DNA of 64,000 bases from Azohydromonas caseinilytica (GTDB taxonomy: Bacteria > Pseudomonadota > Gammaproteobacteria > Burkholderiales > Burkholderiaceae_C), in NCBI RefSeq assembly GCF_012927045.1, contig NZ_JABBFW010000016.1, positions 50,413-114,412 of the forward strand, in the 5' to 3' direction. The position numbers and the translations under genes were made by a program. How positions within the stretch are numbered: position 1 is the stretch's first letter; every line of letters begins with the position of its first letter. Positions 27,538-36,755 of this stretch are shown in pieces. The notes under the pieces were generated by a model, which was given only the letters and a program-made list of their open reading frames with translations, was not told the origin of the DNA and did no database searches.

Positions 27538-29223
27538 ATGACCCCTCCCCACCTCATCGAGCAATACGGCCCGCGCGAGGCCATGGATTACGACGTGGTG
27601 ATCGTCGGCGCCGGCCCGGCCGGGCTGGCCACGGCCATCCGCCTCAAGCAGCTGGCGCAGGCCGCGGGCAGCGAGGTGTCGGTGGCGGTGCTGGAGAAGG
27701 GCTCCGAGGCCGGCGCGCACATCCTCTCCGGCGCGGTGATGGACCCGCGCGCCCTCACCGAGCTGCTGCCCGACTGGCAAGCCCAGGGCGCGCCGCTGCA
27801 CCAGAGCGTGACCGGTGACGACGTGCTGTTCCTCACCGCCGAGGCCGCGCACCGCACGCCCGACTGGCTGGTGCCCCGCAATTTCCACAACCACGGCTGC
27901 TACGTCGTTGCTCTGGGCAGCGTGGTGAAGTGGCTGGCCGAGCAGGCGGAAGGCCTGGGCGTGGAGGTGTTCCCGGGCTTCGCCGCCGCGGAGGTGCTGT
28001 ACGACGGCCAGGGCGCCGTGCGCGGCGTGGCCACCGGCCACGTCGGCCTGGGCAAGGACGGCGAGCCCACGGCCGAGTTCCAGCTCGGCATGGAGCTCAA
28101 CGCCCGCTACACCATCTTTGCCGAGGGCGCGCGCGGCCACCTGGGCAAGCAGCTCATCGCCAAGTACCGGCTCGACGAAGGGCGCGACCCGCAGAGCCAC
28201 GCCCTGGGCATCAAGGAGCTGTGGGAGGTGCCGCCGCAGAAGGCGCAGCCCGGGCGCGTGGTGCACACCGCCGGCTGGCCGATGCAGCCCGATACCTACG
28301 GCGGCGGCTTCCTCTACCACCTGGAGGGCAACCGTGTGACGTTGGGCTTCGTCACCGGGCTGGACTACGCCAACCCCTGGCTCAGCCCCTTCGAGGAGAT
28401 GCAGCGCTGGAAGACGCACCCGGCCATCCGCGCCCACCTGGAGGGCGGGCGGCGCATCGGCTACGGCGCGCGCGCCATCGTCGCCGGCGGGCTGCTGAGC
28501 CTGCCCAAGCTCGTCTTCCCGGGCGGCGCGCTGGTGGGCTGCGACGCCGGCACGCTCAACGCCGCGCGCATCAAGGGCAGCCACGCCGCGCTCAAGACCG
28601 GCATGCTCGCCGCCGAGGCCGCGTTCGAGGCCCTGCGCGCCGGCCGCAGCCATGACGAGCTGGCCGCCTACCCCGAGGCCTTCGGGAAGAGCTGGCTGCA
28701 CGAGGAGCTGCATGCCTCGCGCAACTTCAAGGCCTGGTTCAAGAAGGGCCTGCGCGTGGGCGCGCTCATGACCGGCGTCGAGCAGTGGCTGCTGCCCAAG
28801 CTGGGGGTGAACACGCCGCCGTGGACCCTGCGCCGCGACCGGCCCGACCACTTCGCGCTGCGCCCGGCCGGCGAGTTCGCGCCCATCGCCTATCCCAAGC
28901 CCGACGGCCAGCTCACCTTCGACCGCCTCTCCAGCGTCTTCATCAGCAACACCAACCACGGCGAGGACCAGCCCTCGCACCTGCGGCTCAAGGACGCACG
29001 CGCGCCGCTGGCCGTCAACCTCGCCACCTATGCCGGCCCGGAGGCGCGCTACTGCCCGGCCGGCGTGTACGAGTTCGTCAAGGCCGAGGACGGCGACGAG
29101 CGGCTGCAGGTCAACGCGCAGAACTGCCTGCACTGCAAGACCTGCGACATCAAGGACCCGGGCCAGAACATCACCTGGGTCACGCCCGAGGGCGGCGGCG
29201 GACCGAATTACGCCGGGATGTGA
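27538..29223 (+). CDS. Electron transfer flavoprotein-ubiquinone oxidoreductase (ETF-QO)
   Basis: The 561-residue protein has an N-terminal FAD motif (DYDVVIVGAGPAGLATAIRL), the ETF-QO blocks GSEAGAHILSGAVMDPRAL, YGGGFLYH, AGGLLSLPKLVFPGG and GSHAALKTGMLAAEA, and a C-terminal 4Fe-4S ferredoxin-like region with CPAGVYEF and NCLHCKTCDIKDP. It oxidises reduced ETF and reduces ubiquinone at the membrane. ATG 27538 follows CGGAG. It completes the electron route from the acyl-CoA dehydrogenases in this window (18682, 53220). Confidence 0.96.
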   Translation: MTPPHLIEQYGPREAMDYDVVIVGAGPAGLATAIRLKQLAQAAGSEVSVAVLEKGSEAGAHILSGAVMDPRALTELLPDWQAQGAPLHQSVTGDDVLFLTAEAAHRTPDWLVPRNFHNHGCYVVALGSVVKWLAEQAEGLGVEVFPGFAAAEVLYDGQGAVRGVATGHVGLGKDGEPTAEFQLGMELNARYTIFAEGARGHLGKQLIAKYRLDEGRDPQSHALGIKELWEVPPQKAQPGRVVHTAGWPMQPDTYGGGFLYHLEGNRVTLGFVTGLDYANPWLSPFEEMQRWKTHPAIRAHLEGGRRIGYGARAIVAGGLLSLPKLVFPGGALVGCDAGTLNAARIKGSHAALKTGMLAAEAAFEALRAGRSHDELAAYPEAFGKSWLHEELHASRNFKAWFKKGLRVGALMTGVEQWLLPKLGVNTPPWTLRRDRPDHFALRPAGEFAPIAYPKPDGQLTFDRLSSVFISNTNHGEDQPSHLRLKDARAPLAVNLATYAGPEARYCPAGVYEFVKAEDGDERLQVNAQNCLHCKTCDIKDPGQNITWVTPEGGGGPNYAGM

Positions 29224-29460
29224 GCGGCAATAACTCCCGGCACGGCGCGGGAATTTCGCGAGCCCTCCCCCAATCGGGGCAGGAGCAATGTCCTGCGCCC
29301 CCGTGACCTTCGTATCTGGCGGCCTGTTCAGGCCCGTTCCACCATGCCCTGGCCGGCGGTTGGAATTCGAAGCTGGCCGCCGCCATCCAGGGCCGTGAGG
29401 GACGGCCCGTCAGCCCTTCACCGGCGCGCCGCGCGAGCGGGGCGTGAAAGAGAAACCGCC

Positions 29461-29673
29461 ATGAACGGTCTCCAGCTTGATCAGAGCGGCTACGAGCTGT
29501 GTTTCGAATCCCTGAGGGAGCCGCGGCGCGTCCAGGCTTTTCCCTGCGACGCCGACGGCCATGTGGACATGGACGAGCTGGGCGAAACCCGGCTGCGCGA
29601 ATACCTGTACGCGCGTGCCGTGATCGGCAAGGAATTCAGCCTGCCCAGCGTGCGCGTGCGCGACGAGGGCTGA
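29461..29673 (+). CDS. Small hypothetical protein
   Basis: The 70-residue acidic protein (MNGLQLDQSGYELCFESL at the start) has no family I can name. It looks like a compact alpha/beta fold with alternating hydrophobic strands (YELCFESL, VQAFPCDADG) and one helix (ETRLREYLYARAVIG). Two Cys are present. An AAAGAG tract lies about 10 nt before ATG 29461. It follows ETF-QO after 237 bp and converges on another unknown small gene. Confidence 0.65.
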   Translation: MNGLQLDQSGYELCFESLREPRRVQAFPCDADGHVDMDELGETRLREYLYARAVIGKEFSLPSVRVRDEG

Positions 29674-29683
29674 GCCGCGGGGC

Positions 29684-29971
29684 TCAGGCCGGGCGCGCCG
29701 CGCTGTAGAGCCGCGTCAGCCGCCGCCCGTCCTGCGTGCGGTGGCGGCCGTTGCGGGGTTCCAGCCCGTAGTCGCCCAGCACCTCGAACACCTTGACCGC
29801 CTCCACGAGGCGGGAAGCCTCGACCACGTGCACCAGCGCGCCTTCGGCATCCTCGATGCCGATGCGGATGGACGGGGTGGCGGGATCGGCCGGCGGCTGC
29901 TGCTCGTGCAGCTCGCTCAGGCGGCGGCGCAGTTCGGTGCAATCGAACGAAAGGACGGCAAGATCGTTCAT
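29684..29971 (-). CDS. Hypothetical protein
   Basis: The 95-residue protein starts MNDLAVLSFDCTELRRRLSELHEQQ. It appears to have a helix near 12-25, strands SIRIGIEDAEGALVHVVEA, then a helical segment and an Arg-rich C-terminus (RNGRHRTQDGRRLTRLY). The second half could form a small DNA- or RNA-binding surface, but I recognise no family. The Shine-Dalgarno is weak. The gene converges on the 70-residue unknown gene, with 10 bp between stops. Confidence 0.6.
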   Translation of the reverse strand: MNDLAVLSFDCTELRRRLSELHEQQPPADPATPSIRIGIEDAEGALVHVVEASRLVEAVKVFEVLGDYGLEPRNGRHRTQDGRRLTRLYSAARPA

Positions 29972-30481
29972 GGTTATGGTCTTGTGTGGGGGTCTCCCGA
30001 CCCCGGCGCACGGGCTCTGCGGCCCGGCGCTGTCTCCGTAAAAAAGGCGGGCACGCTGGTCTGCGGCCCTGTACCCGCCAACAGGTTTGATGGTGCACTT
30101 TTTCACGGCCGGCACGCACCGGGGGCACGGCGGCCAAGCCCCGGGAAAATCCCTGCGAAATCCACGGGCCAGCGTTTTCATGGCGCGCAGTCTTGCGCCG
30201 CTTCAGGAGCGGCGATCTTGCGCCAGCTCAAGCCCATGGAAATTCCCGCGTTATCTGCGGGTTAACCAAGAGCCCCGGCCCGACGTCCGGGAAAACCATT
30301 ATCAGAATTTCTTTGCCCTGTGGGTTTCACCACGTTTTGAATATTCAGCACTTGTTGACGGCTGGTGACAATTCTTCAATGAGCCCCCGTTGCCGCGCGC
30401 GCGTGAAGAGGGCATTCCAGATATTCAGCGCTGCGCTCTAGCATCCGGTTTCCCGAAAATCCGGGTTTCTGGAGAACCGTG
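29972..30481. other. Intergenic region, about 510 bp, AT-enriched at its right end
   Basis: No convincing gene on either strand. The right half is less GC-rich than the surroundings (short A/T runs near 30295-30375). A TTGACG at 30355-30360 could be a -35 element, but no good -10 follows at normal spacing. A small hairpin (CCCG, AAAAT, CCGGG) lies at about 30452-30465, just before the first PEP-CTERM gene. Confidence 0.5.
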
Positions 30482-31378
30482 ATGCGATTGAAGTTTGGCA
30501 GCCTCGTGGCCGCGGCGGTGGCATTGGCCGGAAATCCTTCCTGGGCCGACGTCCTGGGCAGTGCGCAACTGTCCCATTTTGGTTACACGCTGGTCGATCT
30601 GAATCCCCATGACGGCATTGCGCCGGCCCTTAGTTTCACCCCTTTCGGCACGCAGGCGGCTTCGATCCTGAGCGGTCGGGCCTACGCCGGACCCTCCCTC
30701 GGCCTGGGCCAATACACACAGTCCGGTTTCACCTGGAGCACGTCCTTCGCGGTATTTCCGGAGGTCCGCCGCGAGGTGGCGTCCGAGGAGGCCATGGTGG
30801 GGGGCCACATGTCCGGCTCCGTCACCGACCATACCTTCACGGCCGGCGCGCAGGGCCGCGGCTCCAATACCCTGGCCTCGCAGACACAGGCCAGCGAATT
30901 CGACGTGGGTGCGCTGCCGGTACGCCGTACCGATGATTCCGAGGGATTTCCGGTCCTGTCGGTCACGCCCTATACCCAGGTGATCTGGACCGGCAGCGTG
31001 CTGCTGGAAGTGGAAAACACGCTGGGCCGGCGCCGCAACCGCTTCGAGCAGGCTTTCTCCCAAATGAGCCTGGAATTGCGCGACGGCGCCAACCAGGTGG
31101 TTGACCGTTTTTACGCCCAGGTTTCGACCCGGAAATACCAGGTTGACCGCGTCAGCCAGGCTTGGGACCTGCAGACTTCATTCATCAACAACACGGCGGA
31201 AACACAGGGCGGTTACATGGATCTCGTGCTCCATACCTGGGGCCAATCCTTCCGGCCCGCACCCATCCCCGAACCCGGCACGCCGTGGCTGATGCTGTGC
31301 GGCGCGGGCGTCCTGGCCGCCACGCTGCGCGCCAGAAAGCAGTCTGCCGTTCTTATCTCCACCTCGGGAGCCGCATGA
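30482..31378 (+). CDS. PEP-CTERM sorting domain-containing secreted protein, copy 1
   Basis: The 298-residue protein has a signal peptide (cleaved near SWADV) and a C-terminal sorting signal: IPEPGTPWLMLCGAGVLAAT followed by RARK. PEP-CTERM tails are recognised and cut by an exosortase, usually for exopolysaccharide-associated surface proteins; no exosortase gene is in this window. The central part shares FGYTLVDLNPHDGIAP and VTPYTQVIWTG with the next gene, marking tandem paralogues. GGAG lies 8 nt before ATG 30482. Its stop overlaps the next start (ATGA). Composition is less GC-rich than the core genome. Confidence 0.88.
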   Translation: MRLKFGSLVAAAVALAGNPSWADVLGSAQLSHFGYTLVDLNPHDGIAPALSFTPFGTQAASILSGRAYAGPSLGLGQYTQSGFTWSTSFAVFPEVRREVASEEAMVGGHMSGSVTDHTFTAGAQGRGSNTLASQTQASEFDVGALPVRRTDDSEGFPVLSVTPYTQVIWTGSVLLEVENTLGRRRNRFEQAFSQMSLELRDGANQVVDRFYAQVSTRKYQVDRVSQAWDLQTSFINNTAETQGGYMDLVLHTWGQSFRPAPIPEPGTPWLMLCGAGVLAATLRARKQSAVLISTSGAA

Positions 31379-32250
31379 TGCGCAAGTCGATTCTCAGCTT
31401 GGCCGCCGCCTTGGCCTGCGCGCTGGTCCAGCCCGTGCGGGCCGATATCCGGGCCGATCTCCGGATCGAGAATTTCGGCTACACGCTGATAGATCTCGAT
31501 CCCAACGACGGCATCACGCCGCACCTGGATTTCTCGTTGAAGCCTGACAGTAACTGGAGTTCCGGCGCGGGCGCCTATTCCAAATACGAATACATGGGCA
31601 GCCGCGCACCCGGCCAGCTCATGCGCGTCACGGACAATATATTTGACGGCTTCAAATCCTTCATTCCGCTGTCCAGCCAAGTGGTCGGCCCGACCGGCCG
31701 GGCCGCTACGGATATGGGTGGCTCCATCCACGACCGCAGTTTCAATCTCAACGCCCAGGTGTCCTCGCTCAATGCCGGCAACCCGGACCAGCGGGCCCAC
31801 ACCGATCTTTACGCCTCCGTCGGCCCCTCGGGTCCCGGCAGTATCTTTGGCGTGACGCCCCATACCCAGGTCATCTGGACCGGCGACTTGAGCATGCGCC
31901 TGGAAAAAACCCTGGACCCGGGGTTCGAGCAGTTGGAAGAAATCCACGGCTACTGGAGCGGCTACACGGATTTGGATCATGTCCAACAGCAGACATTGAC
32001 CATCAGCAGCCGGGAGAACCCGGGGGAGCGCCTCTACCAGTCGGCCTTCAGCCTGTCCTTCATCAACGACACGGCAACGTCCACCACCAGCTTCGTCAGC
32101 GTGTCGGTTACCGCATCGGGCAGCAGCAACGTCGTGCGGCTGGGCGCAGCGGCACCGGTGCCCGAGCCGGCCGGCGTGCTGCTGATGCTGTGCGGGCTTG
32201 GCGTGGTGGCCGGCTGGTCGGTGCGCGCCAGGCATGTCACAGCCGCATGA
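31375..32250 (+). CDS. PEP-CTERM sorting domain-containing secreted protein, copy 2
   Basis: The 291-residue paralogue of the preceding gene has a signal peptide cleaved near VRADI, a shared FGYTLIDLDPNDGITP segment after it, VTPHTQVIWTGDLSMRLEKTL in the middle and a C-terminal PEP-CTERM signal (VPEPAGVLLMLCGLGVVAGW plus RAR). The mature domain is rich in Ser/Thr and beta-strand-like. It overlaps the upstream gene by 4 nt, so both are made from one mRNA. Function unknown; export and exosortase anchoring are inferred from the family. Confidence 0.88.
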   Translation: MMRKSILSLAAALACALVQPVRADIRADLRIENFGYTLIDLDPNDGITPHLDFSLKPDSNWSSGAGAYSKYEYMGSRAPGQLMRVTDNIFDGFKSFIPLSSQVVGPTGRAATDMGGSIHDRSFNLNAQVSSLNAGNPDQRAHTDLYASVGPSGPGSIFGVTPHTQVIWTGDLSMRLEKTLDPGFEQLEEIHGYWSGYTDLDHVQQQTLTISSRENPGERLYQSAFSLSFINDTATSTTSFVSVSVTASGSSNVVRLGAAAPVPEPAGVLLMLCGLGVVAGWSVRARHVTAA

Positions 32251-32401
32251 CAGCCGTCACGGGTCCGCGCCGGTCGCCTTGGCGCCGCGGCCGGCATCGA
32301 CGTCTTCCGGGCTCACCCCGTGATCAGCCCGGGCCGTGGCGGGCACCGGGGATGCCGCATGCACCCGCGACCGCAAGCCGTCGCATGGAAGGAGCGCACA
32401 G

Positions 32402-32839
32402 ATGCAAGCAAGTCAGACCTTGTTGACGCTGGCGCTTGCCCTGCCGGCCGGGCCCGCCGTGCTGGTCGAGCCGCGGCCGACGGAAGACGACGCGCTGCCG
32501 TCGCAGCCCACGCCGATGCGGCGTGCGGCCGGCGCGCTGGAGCGGGCCGACGGCGGTCCCGCGGTGGTCTGGGCGGCGCGCGACGGCTACGTGGTGCGCA
32601 ACACCGGGCTGCCGCTGCGGCTGACGCAGGCGCACCCGCCCGCCCGCGCCGGCGCGCCGCAGGACACCGGCACGCTCACCGGCCTGCCCACGGCACTGCC
32701 CACCGACCTGCCCGTGCTGCGCGACCTCCTGGACCGGCTGGGACTGGGGTTGCGTTTGGCGCTGGAAAAGCTGCGCGTCGCGCTCGATGCCACGCGCCGG
32801 CCCGTCCTGGCCGTTCCGACCAGCACGGCGCAGCGCTGA
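32402..32839 (+). CDS. Hypothetical protein, possibly exported
   Basis: The 145-residue protein has a weak hydrophobic N-terminus (TLLTLALALPAGPAVLV) that could be a signal peptide, a Pro/Ala/Arg-rich middle, and an amphipathic Leu-rich helix near the C-terminus (LRDLLDRLGLGLRLALEKL). I do not recognise the family. A strong AAGGAG lies about 9 nt before ATG 32402, which supports it as a real gene. It lies between the PEP-CTERM pair and a Pro/Gly-rich secreted protein. Confidence 0.6.
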   Translation: MQASQTLLTLALALPAGPAVLVEPRPTEDDALPSQPTPMRRAAGALERADGGPAVVWAARDGYVVRNTGLPLRLTQAHPPARAGAPQDTGTLTGLPTALPTDLPVLRDLLDRLGLGLRLALEKLRVALDATRRPVLAVPTSTAQR

Positions 32840-32946
32840 AGCCCGGGCCCCGAAAAATGCTCAGGCAGGCGCCGTGCTTGCTGCGTTTGGGGTTCCCCGC
32901 CGCACGGCGCGGCGGCTTCCCTCGGCACCCTGCACTGGAAATCGCC

Positions 32947-33441
32947 ATGTCCTCCGCCCCGCTCCTTCGCTGGACCGTCACGGCCCTGGTGGCCGGCGCC
33001 GCCTCGTTCACACAGGCGCAGACGGCAGCCGTGCCGCCGGGTGGCGCCGCAGCCGTCCCCGGCCCGCCCGGCGCTGCCAGCGCGCCGGCCGCCACCGTCC
33101 CGGGCAGCGTCGGTTCGCCAACCGGGCCCCTGCCCGGCAATGCCGCGCCCGGCATGCCCGCTCCCGCGGCGCCGGCCCCAAGCAGCGTCAGTGGAGCCAC
33201 CACCGCGACCGGGACCCCGGCCGCGCCGCCCAGCGTGGGCCTGCCCCCGGCCCCGGGCAGCACGGGCGCTGCGCCGGCCGGTGTCGCCCCGCCGGCGGGC
33301 ACGCTGCCCGGCACCGTCGGCACCGTCCCGGGCGGCACCCTGCCCGGCGGTACCGTGCCCGGCGGGCCGGCGTCCGGCGGCACGGTGCCCAGCGGCCCCT
33401 TCCCGCCGCGCAGCGGCGGCGCGCCCACCGGCTCGCGCTGA
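32947..33441 (+). CDS. Pro/Gly/Ala/Thr-rich low-complexity secreted protein
   Basis: The 164-residue protein has a signal peptide (about 1-24, ending FTQAQ) followed entirely by low-complexity sequence of Pro, Gly, Ala, Ser, Thr and Val. The last 50 residues contain irregular repeats of the type GTVPGG/GTLPGG. No Cys, no predicted fold and no family. It is likely disordered outside the membrane. Codon use is GC-rich, unlike the PEP-CTERM genes. The start codon follows GGAAATCGCC, a modest ribosome binding site. Confidence 0.6.
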   Translation: MSSAPLLRWTVTALVAGAASFTQAQTAAVPPGGAAAVPGPPGAASAPAATVPGSVGSPTGPLPGNAAPGMPAPAAPAPSSVSGATTATGTPAAPPSVGLPPAPGSTGAAPAGVAPPAGTLPGTVGTVPGGTLPGGTVPGGPASGGTVPSGPFPPRSGGAPTGSR

Positions 33442-33893
33442 ACCCGGCGCCGCCGGCATCACGGCCGCGCGCGCCGGGCTGCCGTGCCGGTGCAGCGCGC
33501 CAAGAGTGCCTTCATCCCCCTGGACAGGCGGCGGCTGCGGTCAGACCCGCCGCCGCCTGCCTGCTTCCACGCCCTGCATTCCTTCCTCACCGCCCGGTAA
33601 ACGCCGCGGGGCCGAAACATCGGGAACCGACAGGAAACGCAGTCCCCATTCCCTGCCGCTTGAGTGAGACGGTTGTAAATCTGCGGGAAACAGTCCAGCG
33701 AAGCTCGACGCGGCGCTTCGGCGGGTCCACGCAGCGGGGTGACAGCCGTGAGGCCCCTCGTACCAGGCCGGCAAGCCTCGGTCATGGGGCGCTACCAAGC
33801 CGCCGGGCAAGCACTCCCCGGGATCGATGCGGTGATTGGGCAGGGCTGGCTCCCCGCCATTTTTTTGTCCGCGCCGAAGGCGCCTAACACGCC
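33442..33893. other. Intergenic region, about 450 bp
   Basis: No gene is supported here. A 9-bp inverted repeat (AGGCGGCGG at 33526-33534, CCGCCGCCT at 33550-33558) could fold downstream of the Pro/Gly-rich gene, but lacks a T-run. A weaker GC hairpin at about 33838-33858 is followed by seven T at 33860-33866 and could terminate plus-strand transcription. Confidence 0.4.
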
Positions 33894-34217
33894 CTAGTGT
33901 TCACTTTCGTAGGCCTGCACCACCTTCACTTCGGTCGCACCGACCTGGAACAACAAACGGTCGCTTCTGCCCCTACCGGTGGTGCCGCAGGGATAAATCT
34001 CGATCAAATCCGCGCTCCCCTTCCATTTCTGCACCTTGGGAACGTGCTGGCTCAAAAGGCTGAGCCATTGCGACATGGGGTCCGGCGTGGTGTCGGTTTC
34101 CCAGCACAAGTTCTTGATCAATTGCAGGACATCCAGGGCTTTTTCCGTTTCTTGAAGCTCCTTCTCAATTTCCTTCTCGATCTTCTGCGTGTCAGTGACG
34201 TCTTTGTAAGTCGGCAT
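33894..34217 (-). CDS. Hypothetical protein with N-terminal coiled coil
   Basis: The 107-residue protein begins MPTYKDVTDTQKIEKEIEKE; residues about 8-40 are a highly charged Glu/Lys heptad region likely to form a coiled coil. The C-terminal part (about 60-107) looks like a small alpha/beta domain (RLLFQVGATEVKVVQAYESE). The family is not recognised. AAGGAA lies 8 nt before ATG 34217. GC content is clearly lower than the neighbours, suggesting recent acquisition. Confidence 0.7.
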   Translation of the reverse strand: MPTYKDVTDTQKIEKEIEKELQETEKALDVLQLIKNLCWETDTTPDPMSQWLSLLSQHVPKVQKWKGSADLIEIYPCGTTGRGRSDRLLFQVGATEVKVVQAYESEH

Positions 34218-34469
34218 GATTGGTTCCTTGAAAAATTCGGATTGAACCTTGCATGGAAATGCCTATGGCCTTTCAGCAGTCGGTTGATTCTGCCGGGCCC
34301 CATGAACCAGCCCTGAAATACTCAAATACCTGCAGGGCCGGTCCGCCGGTATGTTCAAGGGCTGCCAATTGCACTGATTTGAGCAGCATCAAATCCGCGA
34401 CCGCGCCGCTGCCCCGAAGCGCACGCGCGAGCCCTGCCTAGCGGTTTCCAGGCGCTCAGGCCATTGCCG

Positions 34470-36575
34470 TCACCCACCCTCGACCGCTCCCGCCAGTCCC
34501 GCGTGCAGCTCGCCCAACTGCCGCTGCAGCTCTTCCACCGTCGTGGCCGGCAGGGCACACGCACCGTCGCGGCACAGGTAGGCCTCGCCGCCGCGCCGCC
34601 CCTGCAGCAGCGGCCCCGTGTCCGCCCCGCCGCGTACGAGCGTGACCAGCGGCGCCAAGCTGGAGCGCGCCGCCTCCCACAGCGCCGCGCCGCCCGGTGC
34701 CGGCACGGCCAGGTCCGCGCCGCGCTCGGCCAGCAGCTGCGCGTGCAGCAGCGCCGGCACCGCCAGCGGCGACTGCGCCAGCACCGGGCCCAGGCGCTGC
34801 AGCGCCTCGACGGCAGCGTCGCGCCACTCGGTCCGCCCGCACGGGCCGGCCAGGCGCAGCAGCAGCTCGCAGGCCGCGGCCGTGCCCGACGGCACGGCGC
34901 CGTCCTGGATGTCGCGCGCGCGCAGCGGCAGCGCGGGCCCGGCCTCGTTGTCGAAGAAACCCCGCGCCGGGTCGTGATGGCGCCGCATGAGGCCATCGGC
35001 CAGGCGCTGCGCGTGCGCGAACCACTCCGGCGCGCCGTTGGCGGCATGCAGCTCCAGCAGGCCCAGGCCGAGCTGCGCCTGGTCCGACAGGTAGCTCTCG
35101 CCGCGCAGCGTGCCGTTGCGCCAGGCATGGTGCACGCGGTCACCCTGCACCAGCGCCTGCAGCAGGAAGCGCGCAAGCGCCTCGGCAGCCTGGACGAAGT
35201 CAGCGCGTCCCAGCAGCCGCCCGGCCTCGGCCAGGGCCCGCAGCGCCAGGCCGTTCCAGTCGGCCAGGACCTTGTCGTCGGTCAGCGGCCACACGCGCCG
35301 GGAGCGCGCGGCGTAGAGGCGTTCCCGCACCGAGCGCTCCCAGGCCGCGAAGGCCGCCTCGTCCAGTCCCAGCGCGGCGCGCGCGGCCTCGGGGTCGCGC
35401 CGCTCCAGCACGTTGCGGCCCGCCTCGCCCTCCTCCCAGTTGCCCTCGTCGGTGGCGCCATGGAGGCGCGCCGCCATGTCGGCGTCCGCGCCCAGCGCCT
35501 CGCGCAACTGCGCCAGGGTCCAGACGTGGAAGCGCCCTTCCTCGCCCTCGGTATCGGCGTCCTGCGCCGATGAAAAGGCCGCGGGTGCGGCGGCCGGATG
35601 CATCTCGCGCAGCAGGTACGCCAGCGTGTCCTCGGCCACGAAGCGCAGCCGCGACTCCCCGCACAGCCGCCAGGCCCCGGCGTACACGCGCGCGAGCTGC
35701 GCGTTGTCGTAGAGCATCTTTTCGAAGTGCGGCACCTGCCAGCGCTCGTCGGTCGAGTAGCGCGCGAAGCCGCCGCCCAGCTGGTCGTAGACGCCGCCCT
35801 CGGCCATGCGCTGCAGGGTGAACAGCAGCATCTCGCGCGCGGGCGCCTCGCCGGTGGCGGCCACGCTCAGCAGGTATTGCAGCAGCGGCGCCTGCGGGAA
35901 CTTCGGGGCTCGGCCGAAGCCGCCGTGCACCGGGTCGAAGCGCCGCAGCAGCTCGTCCAGCGCCTGCGCATGCAGCCGCGCGCCCGGGGTGTGCGGCACC
36001 GCCAACGCGGACTCCAGCCCGCTGTCCAGGTGCTCGTGCAGCGCCTGCGCCTGCTCCTCGATCTGCGCGCGCTCGCGCTCCCAGGCCTCGCGCACGGCCG
36101 TGAGCACTTCCGAGAAGCTGGAAAAGCCCGGCCGCGGCCGGGGCGGGAAGTAGGTGCCGCCGAAGAAGGGTTTCAGATCGGGCGTGAGGAACATGTTCAT
36201 CGGCCAGCCGCCGCGCCCGGTGATGGCCTGCAGCGCGCGCATGTAGACATGGTCCACGTCGGGCAGCTCCTCGCGGTCCACCTTGATGGCGATGAAACCC
36301 TCGGCGAGCTGGCGCGCGACGGCCTCGTCCTCGAAGGACTCGCGCTCCATCACGTGGCACCAGTGGCAGGTGGCGTAGCCCACCGACAGCAGGATCGGCC
36401 GGTCCAGTTCGCGCGCCCGCGCGAAGGCTTCCGGGCCCCACGGATACCAGTCCACCGGGTTGTGCGCGTGCTGCAGCAGGTAGGGGCTGGTTTCCCGGGC
36501 CAGGCGATTCGCGGGGTGGGGCGGGCCGGAAGAAGGAGCCGGGGCGGCAGAGTCGGGAAAGGAGGCGGAGGACAT
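34470..36575 (-). CDS. DUF255 thioredoxin-like/N-acylglucosamine epimerase-fold protein (YyaL-like)
   Basis: The 701-residue protein matches the YyaL/SPATA20 family. It has an N-terminal thioredoxin-like domain (about 22-190: [21 protein letters not shown] in pieces, and C70-H-W-C73 in [12 protein letters not shown]), [21 protein letters not shown], and a C-terminal (alpha/alpha)6-barrel-like region with [29 protein letters not shown] and [12 protein letters not shown]. The CxxC suggests redox or metal function, but the biochemical role is unsettled. ATG 36575 lies downstream of GGAGGCGGAGG-like purine content on the opposite strand, so the start is less certain. It is divergent from tamA. 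Confidence 0.92.
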   Translation of the reverse strand: MSSASFPDSAAPAPSSGPPHPANRLARETSPYLLQHAHNPVDWYPWGPEAFARARELDRPILLSVGYATCHWCHVMERESFEDEAVARQLAEGFIAIKVDREELPDVDHVYMRALQAITGRGGWPMNMFLTPDLKPFFGGTYFPPRPRPGFSSFSEVLTAVREAWERERAQIEEQAQALHEHLDSGLESALAVPHTPGARLHAQALDELLRRFDPVHGGFGRAPKFPQAPLLQYLLSVAATGEAPAREMLLFTLQRMAEGGVYDQLGGGFARYSTDERWQVPHFEKMLYDNAQLARVYAGAWRLCGESRLRFVAEDTLAYLLREMHPAAAPAAFSSAQDADTEGEEGRFHVWTLAQLREALGADADMAARLHGATDEGNWEEGEAGRNVLERRDPEAARAALGLDEAAFAAWERSVRERLYAARSRRVWPLTDDKVLADWNGLALRALAEAGRLLGRADFVQAAEALARFLLQALVQGDRVHHAWRNGTLRGESYLSDQAQLGLGLLELHAANGAPEWFAHAQRLADGLMRRHHDPARGFFDNEAGPALPLRARDIQDGAVPSGTAAACELLLRLAGPCGRTEWRDAAVEALQRLGPVLAQSPLAVPALLHAQLLAERGADLAVPAPGGAALWEAARSSLAPLVTLVRGGADTGPLLQGRRGGEAYLCRDGACALPATTVEELQRQLGELHAGLAGAVEGG

Positions 36576-36755
36576 GGCTTGAAGGCAGCGCGTACGCCGC
36601 CGGGAATGGCGTCGGTTCGACTTCACGGCGAGCAAGCGCGCGGCCCGTGATTCGCACCCATTGCCGGCCGGTTTGCGCCGCACCCCCAGGCGCGCCCCGT
36701 GGAAGCCGGGCCCCGCCGGGGGTACGGTGTTTGCCCTCTGTGGCGACCTGTGCAG

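Noticed and set aside
33300..33441. Possible collagen-like repeat in the Pro/Gly-rich protein
   Set aside because: The Gly spacing is irregular and does not follow Gly-X-Y triplets; it is low-complexity sequence only.
33838..33880. Riboswitch-like GCGCCGAAGGCGCC segment before the coiled-coil gene
   Set aside because: It is only a short self-complementary stem lying downstream of the minus-strand gene, with no conserved riboswitch core.
34253..34441. A 62-codon plus-strand frame before the YyaL-like gene
   Set aside because: No ribosome binding site, no recognisable sequence and no supporting context.
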